Below, piece after piece: positions 8,121 through 10,948 of a stretch of DNA of 10,948 nucleotides; positions within the stretch are counted from its first letter, which is position 1, and each line of letters begins with the position of its first letter. The notes beneath the pieces are model-generated. The model was not told where the DNA came from, searched no databases, and saw only the letters and a list, made by a program, of their open reading frames with translations. Both the position numbers and the translations under genes were made by a program. Source of the DNA: Saccoglossus kowalevskii. Its lineage: Eukaryota > Hemichordata > Enteropneusta > Harrimaniidae. The stretch covers positions 21,762-32,709 of the forward strand of contig NW_003118937.1 of NCBI RefSeq assembly GCF_000003605.2, read 5' to 3'.

Positions 8121-9255
8121 TACCATACTTCCCCGACTATAAGCCCAGGGGCCTGAACATGTAAAATCAGGAAAATTAGGGGGTGGGCTTATACTAGAGG
8201 ACCACCTCAGAAAAGATCACATTTTGGTAGGTTTAAAATATTAACCATTTTCCCAACCACAAACAAAAAATCGACATTGCATTTTTTCGTTCACAGTGCC
8301 AGTCTTCGGGAAATAATGCCTTTTTTTGAGGAAAAAAAATGCGGAACGATTTTTACAATGAAGAAACAAACATGTTCATAAAAATACACACATTTTATTA
8401 CAATATGGTTTACATACCGTCTGAATTGACGGTGCACATTTTTGCACTTTAAATTCAGGGTCTGTGGGAAAACAGTCGAAGGCAAGATCTTTATCATTAT
8501 CTTCGTTGTGGAATGTTTTCGATCATACGCAAACTCTCGATACAAAGCAATTTCTGCCACGGTGTTTTTCATCATGATTTGACCTTAAACAACTTCCTTT
8601 GACAGGTCACGTCTTTCGTTAACCAATTATAATGTTGTGTCGTACAGACTACGTTTACCGATTATTGACAAAGTAACTTTTTCAACGCAATCCAGAAGTG
8701 AATTACCGTGATGTTAAAATGCGATCTGTTAACGCTGATTTTGTCAAAAAAAACGGTGATTTTTTTTTTTCGTTAAAAGTTGTTGAATTGCAATTTTTGA
8801 AAGTTATACTGAGGGTGGCGGATGTATTTAAACTTTTCACAGTCGCCAACAAGTCATGTCGAAGAATAGTGTGCTCGTTCACATCCCATTCACAATGGTC
8901 TCAATTGACACGGTTATTCGGAAAAATAAAACAATGTTCCGTATGTTCGCCCGCCATGCACTCTGATAATAATGCAAGTTTTCTCATAAAAGCAGGAACC
9001 AAACTACCGTACCAATCATGATTTTTATCTAATGAAATACACTTTTACATGCATATTTTAATATGCTGGGGGAAGCCCTCAACACGTTAATTGTCTAAAA
9101 ATAGAGGGATGGGCTTATACTCGGGATGGGCTTATACTCGGGATGGGCTTATACTCGGGATGGGCTTATGCTCGGGATGGGCTTATGCTCGGGATGGGCT
9201 TATGCTCGGGATGGGCTTATGCTCGGGATGGGCTTATGCTCTGCGAAGTATGGTA
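8121..9255. mobile_element. Non-autonomous DNA transposon with 26-bp terminal inverted repeats
   Basis: The left end, TACCATACTTCCCCGACTAT continuing through AAGCCC (8121-8146), pairs with the right end at 9230-9255, GGGCTTATGCTCTGCGAAGT then ATGGTA, at 22 of 26 positions. If the outer TA on each side is the target duplication, the element is 8123-9253 (1131 bp). The ends resemble a widespread animal repeat type beginning near CCGTATTT..CC.GACTATAAG, but I cannot assign a superfamily. The interior has two weak open frames, minus 8291-8575 (94 residues) and plus 8698-9021 (107 residues), with no transposase motif that I recognise. The element is probably non-autonomous or decayed. It lies in SSBP intron 3. 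Confidence 0.75.
9106..9241. repeat. 17-bp subterminal tandem repeat, 8 copies, inside the transposon
   Basis: GGGATGGGCTTATACTC is repeated eight times with no indels (8 x 17 = 136 bp). Units 1-3 read ATACTC and units 4-8 read ATGCTC, a clean block boundary. The last unit merges into the right terminal inverted repeat, and a single related motif (GGGTGGGCTTATACTAG) stands near the left end at about 8182. The repetitive open frame across it (plus 9091-9282) is an artefact. Confidence 0.93.
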
Positions 9256-10182
9256 CATAGGTCAAATAATATGCAAAAATAGTGACAAAATATGTTATAG
9301 ATTCTTGTTAATTGTTAATTAAATAACTAAACTGTATAAATATCCCTGGTCAGAGTAGAAACTGAACATTCCAACAATCATAAGCAGTTATGGCAGTCAT
9401 GTGTCTTACCTCTAACAATGCATAGCTACCCAGAATGCACCATTTTAGTTGTCGTGTGAACTTGTTATGGTACCACAAAGGCACATAGACTGTAGTTTGT
9501 GAATAAGGTAGGCTGAAGGTCGCCAACCGTTGTGGGAAAACAAGTTGAATTTTTTGACATCAAACTTTTCATTGTCATTGTGCCATATCAGGAAATATTT
9601 TTTTCGTTTAGTTTGTTTCAACATTGGAATCTTTTTTTTTTCAAATGTTTTATTTTTGACTTTGAATAGTGTGATCGATGATGTGCACAATAGAATACTG
9701 GCAAGTAAATATCTATCTTAGCTGCTTTCTCGTCTCCATTGGTCATTTTTATGACAAGATCTTGGTAGAACAAGACAATACAATGTAGTGCAGAATGACA
9801 GTATGATATTTAGCATGGTGCTATCAGAGAAGTGTGCTGTTCTCTCAGATCAGTGTGATGGCACTGCCATGCAGTTTGTATCCTGGGGTGAAAACTAGAA
9901 TTTTATGTTTGAGAGTTAGCATAAAAATGTAACTATGCTTTCTTGGATTTATTTGTGGATTGAGAGAGTGCAAAGAGTAAGTGAAAAGTAATTCCTGTTG
10001 ATAATTACTCTCTATGTAAATAATACTTTGTTTTAAAGTTACAAAAATATCTATAACAAAACAAGTTTACCAAAACATTCATAGTCAATCGGAGGGGGGT
10101 GGGGGTGGGGGTTATATTTTGCTTTGTTTTTCATACTGATGTTAATTCCATAATAAAGTTGTCTTATGTGTGTCCGTCTGTT
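9256..10182. other. Unique intronic sequence
   Basis: No gene is supported. Opposed open frames at 9445-9690 and 9530-9721 are AT-rich accidents. It contains an imperfect hairpin (9813-9873) and a G-rich run (10091-10111, six, five and five G separated by single T). Confidence 0.6.
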
Positions 10183-10760
10183 CCACTGATATCTCAAGAA
10201 CCATACATCAGTTTTTGATGAAACTAAGTGCATATATGCTTCGGGCTAATGCGCAGATTTGATTAGATTTTGGTAAAATTTCATGCATATTAGTTACCTA
10301 ATTTGCATGATAATAAACTAATTTTTAGCTGTTCTATGATTATTCCATTGATATCTAAAGAACCACGTATTGGATTTTGATGAAACTTGGTACATGGATG
10401 CTCTGAACTAATGCTTGGTTTTGATTAGTTTTTGGTAAAAATTACTAATTACCTAATTTGCATAAAGATTAGTCAATTTTCGTTTTTTCCACTGATATCT
10501 CAAGTACTAATCATCACATTTCAATGAAACTTAGTACAAAGATGCTCTCGGACAATGTACAAACCTGATTAGTTTGGGGTTAAAATCAGTTTATATTAAT
10601 TCCCTAATTACTTAATAATTTATAATTTTTTTGGGTTCCAATCACATTTCAATAAAACTTGGTACATAGATGGTCTATTACATTTCGCAGACCTCATTAG
10701 TTTTCCATTAAAATCTGTTCATATTAATTTTCTGATTTGCATTATTAGTTTTCGGCTTTT
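10183..10760. repeat. Diverged tandem array of the CACTGATATC family, about four units
   Basis: Units start at 10183, 10345 and 10489 with CCA(C/T)TGATATCT(C/A)AAG; a fourth, lacking that head, starts near 10639. Unit lengths are about 162, 144 and 150 bp. Each then shows, in order, a TTGATGAAACTTGGTACAT-like block, a GATGCTCT..(A)CTAATG block, GATTAGTTTTTGGTAAAA, and an ATTA.(T/C)TAATTTGCAT tail. It is an old, degenerate array of unknown class with no coding potential. Confidence 0.8.
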
Positions 10761-10948
10761 CCATCACTATCACTATCTCTGACAAGTAATTTTGAATTAT
10801 ATTTAAAGTGCCTGATTTTTTTGCTGAAAAGTAAATTTGGGATATTTCTCGTGTTGTAGCCATGCCCACCTATCGTGAAACGGTCAACTGTTTCCGGATT
10901 TCCGACTCTCGCCGAAAGTGCGCCACCAAATGACAAAATGTGAGAGGA

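Larger units (their letters stand above)
5750..10948 (+). other. SSBP intron 3 (incomplete)
   Basis: It begins with GTAAGT and runs off the right edge. From 5750 to 7803 I see only unique AT-rich sequence with scattered short open frames (such as minus 5853-6095 and 6718-6900, plus 7456-7719) that lack recognisable motifs. Beyond that it contains a (TG)n tract with a repeat copy, a terminal-inverted-repeat element, unique sequence from 9256 to 10182, and a diverged tandem repeat. The last 100 bases are unusually rich in CpG. Confidence 0.85.

Noticed and set aside
8291-9021. Opposed frames inside the TIR element as a transposase
   Set aside because: No DDE/DDD catalytic signature, helix-turn-helix or zinc finger was recognisable, and the frames are short and on opposite strands.
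9091-9282. GWAYARDGL-type repetitive peptide
   Set aside because: Pure translation of the 17-bp transposon repeat, which shifts frame each unit; not a protein gene.
10091-10111. G-quadruplex
   Set aside because: Only three long G runs (6, 5, 5); four tracts of three or more with loops are not available without bulges.
5750-10948. SSBP exon 4 (CVFWDLYCAAPERR)
   Set aside because: Looked for the expected GTNTTYTGGGAY run on the plus strand and did not find it.
1-10948. CRISPR array, tRNA, rRNA or bacterial operon
   Set aside because: Tandem repeats here lack spacers, no tRNA cloverleaf was seen, and the exon-intron structure is that of an animal genome.

Overview
This is animal (bilaterian) nuclear DNA. 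It is AT-rich and full of simple, satellite and transposon-like repeats, with only small coding exons bounded by canonical GT/AG splice sites. There are no bacterial-style genes. I cannot name the species. Long introns, a CpG-richer promoter and (TAAA)n/(CA)n microsatellites fit a marine invertebrate such as a non-vertebrate deuterostome or a lophotrochozoan, but this is only an impression.

The core is a divergent pair of conserved genes whose start codons lie about 0.8 kb apart. On the minus strand, 4233-4337 is the first coding exon of a probable ATG10, the E2-like enzyme that conjugates ATG12 to ATG5 in autophagy. It ends at a CAG|GTTTGT donor. On the plus strand, 5130-5185, 5416-5488 and 5688-5749 are the first three coding exons of an SSBP2/3/4 (Ssdp) orthologue, the LDB1/Chip-binding transcriptional co-regulator. 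They encode the N-terminal LisH region. As I recall, human SSBP2 and ATG10 are also head-to-head neighbours on 5q14, so the arrangement looks like old conserved microsynteny, and it supports the ATG10 call.

The space between the two start codons (4338-5129) should serve as a shared promoter. It carries an ATCACGTGAT palindrome (E-box, CLEAR-like) fused to TGATGCAAT (C/EBP-ATF element), a CCAATCA box, an RFX X-box-like site and a YY1-like site over the ATG10 start codon.

Left of 4233 is ATG10 intron 1, running off the window. It holds a 27-bp satellite (3-355), a (TAAA)n tract (1976-2036), a 17-bp minisatellite with 68-bp higher-order organisation (3243-3548), a (CA)n tract (3693-3716) and a perfect 11-bp hairpin (3878-3905). 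Right of 5749 is SSBP intron 3, also unfinished. It holds a 1.13-kb terminal-inverted-repeat element (8121-9255) whose right end has expanded into eight 17-bp repeats, and a repeat family containing 'CACTGATATC' (about 7804-7990 and 10183-10760). The remaining stretches show no gene I can support.
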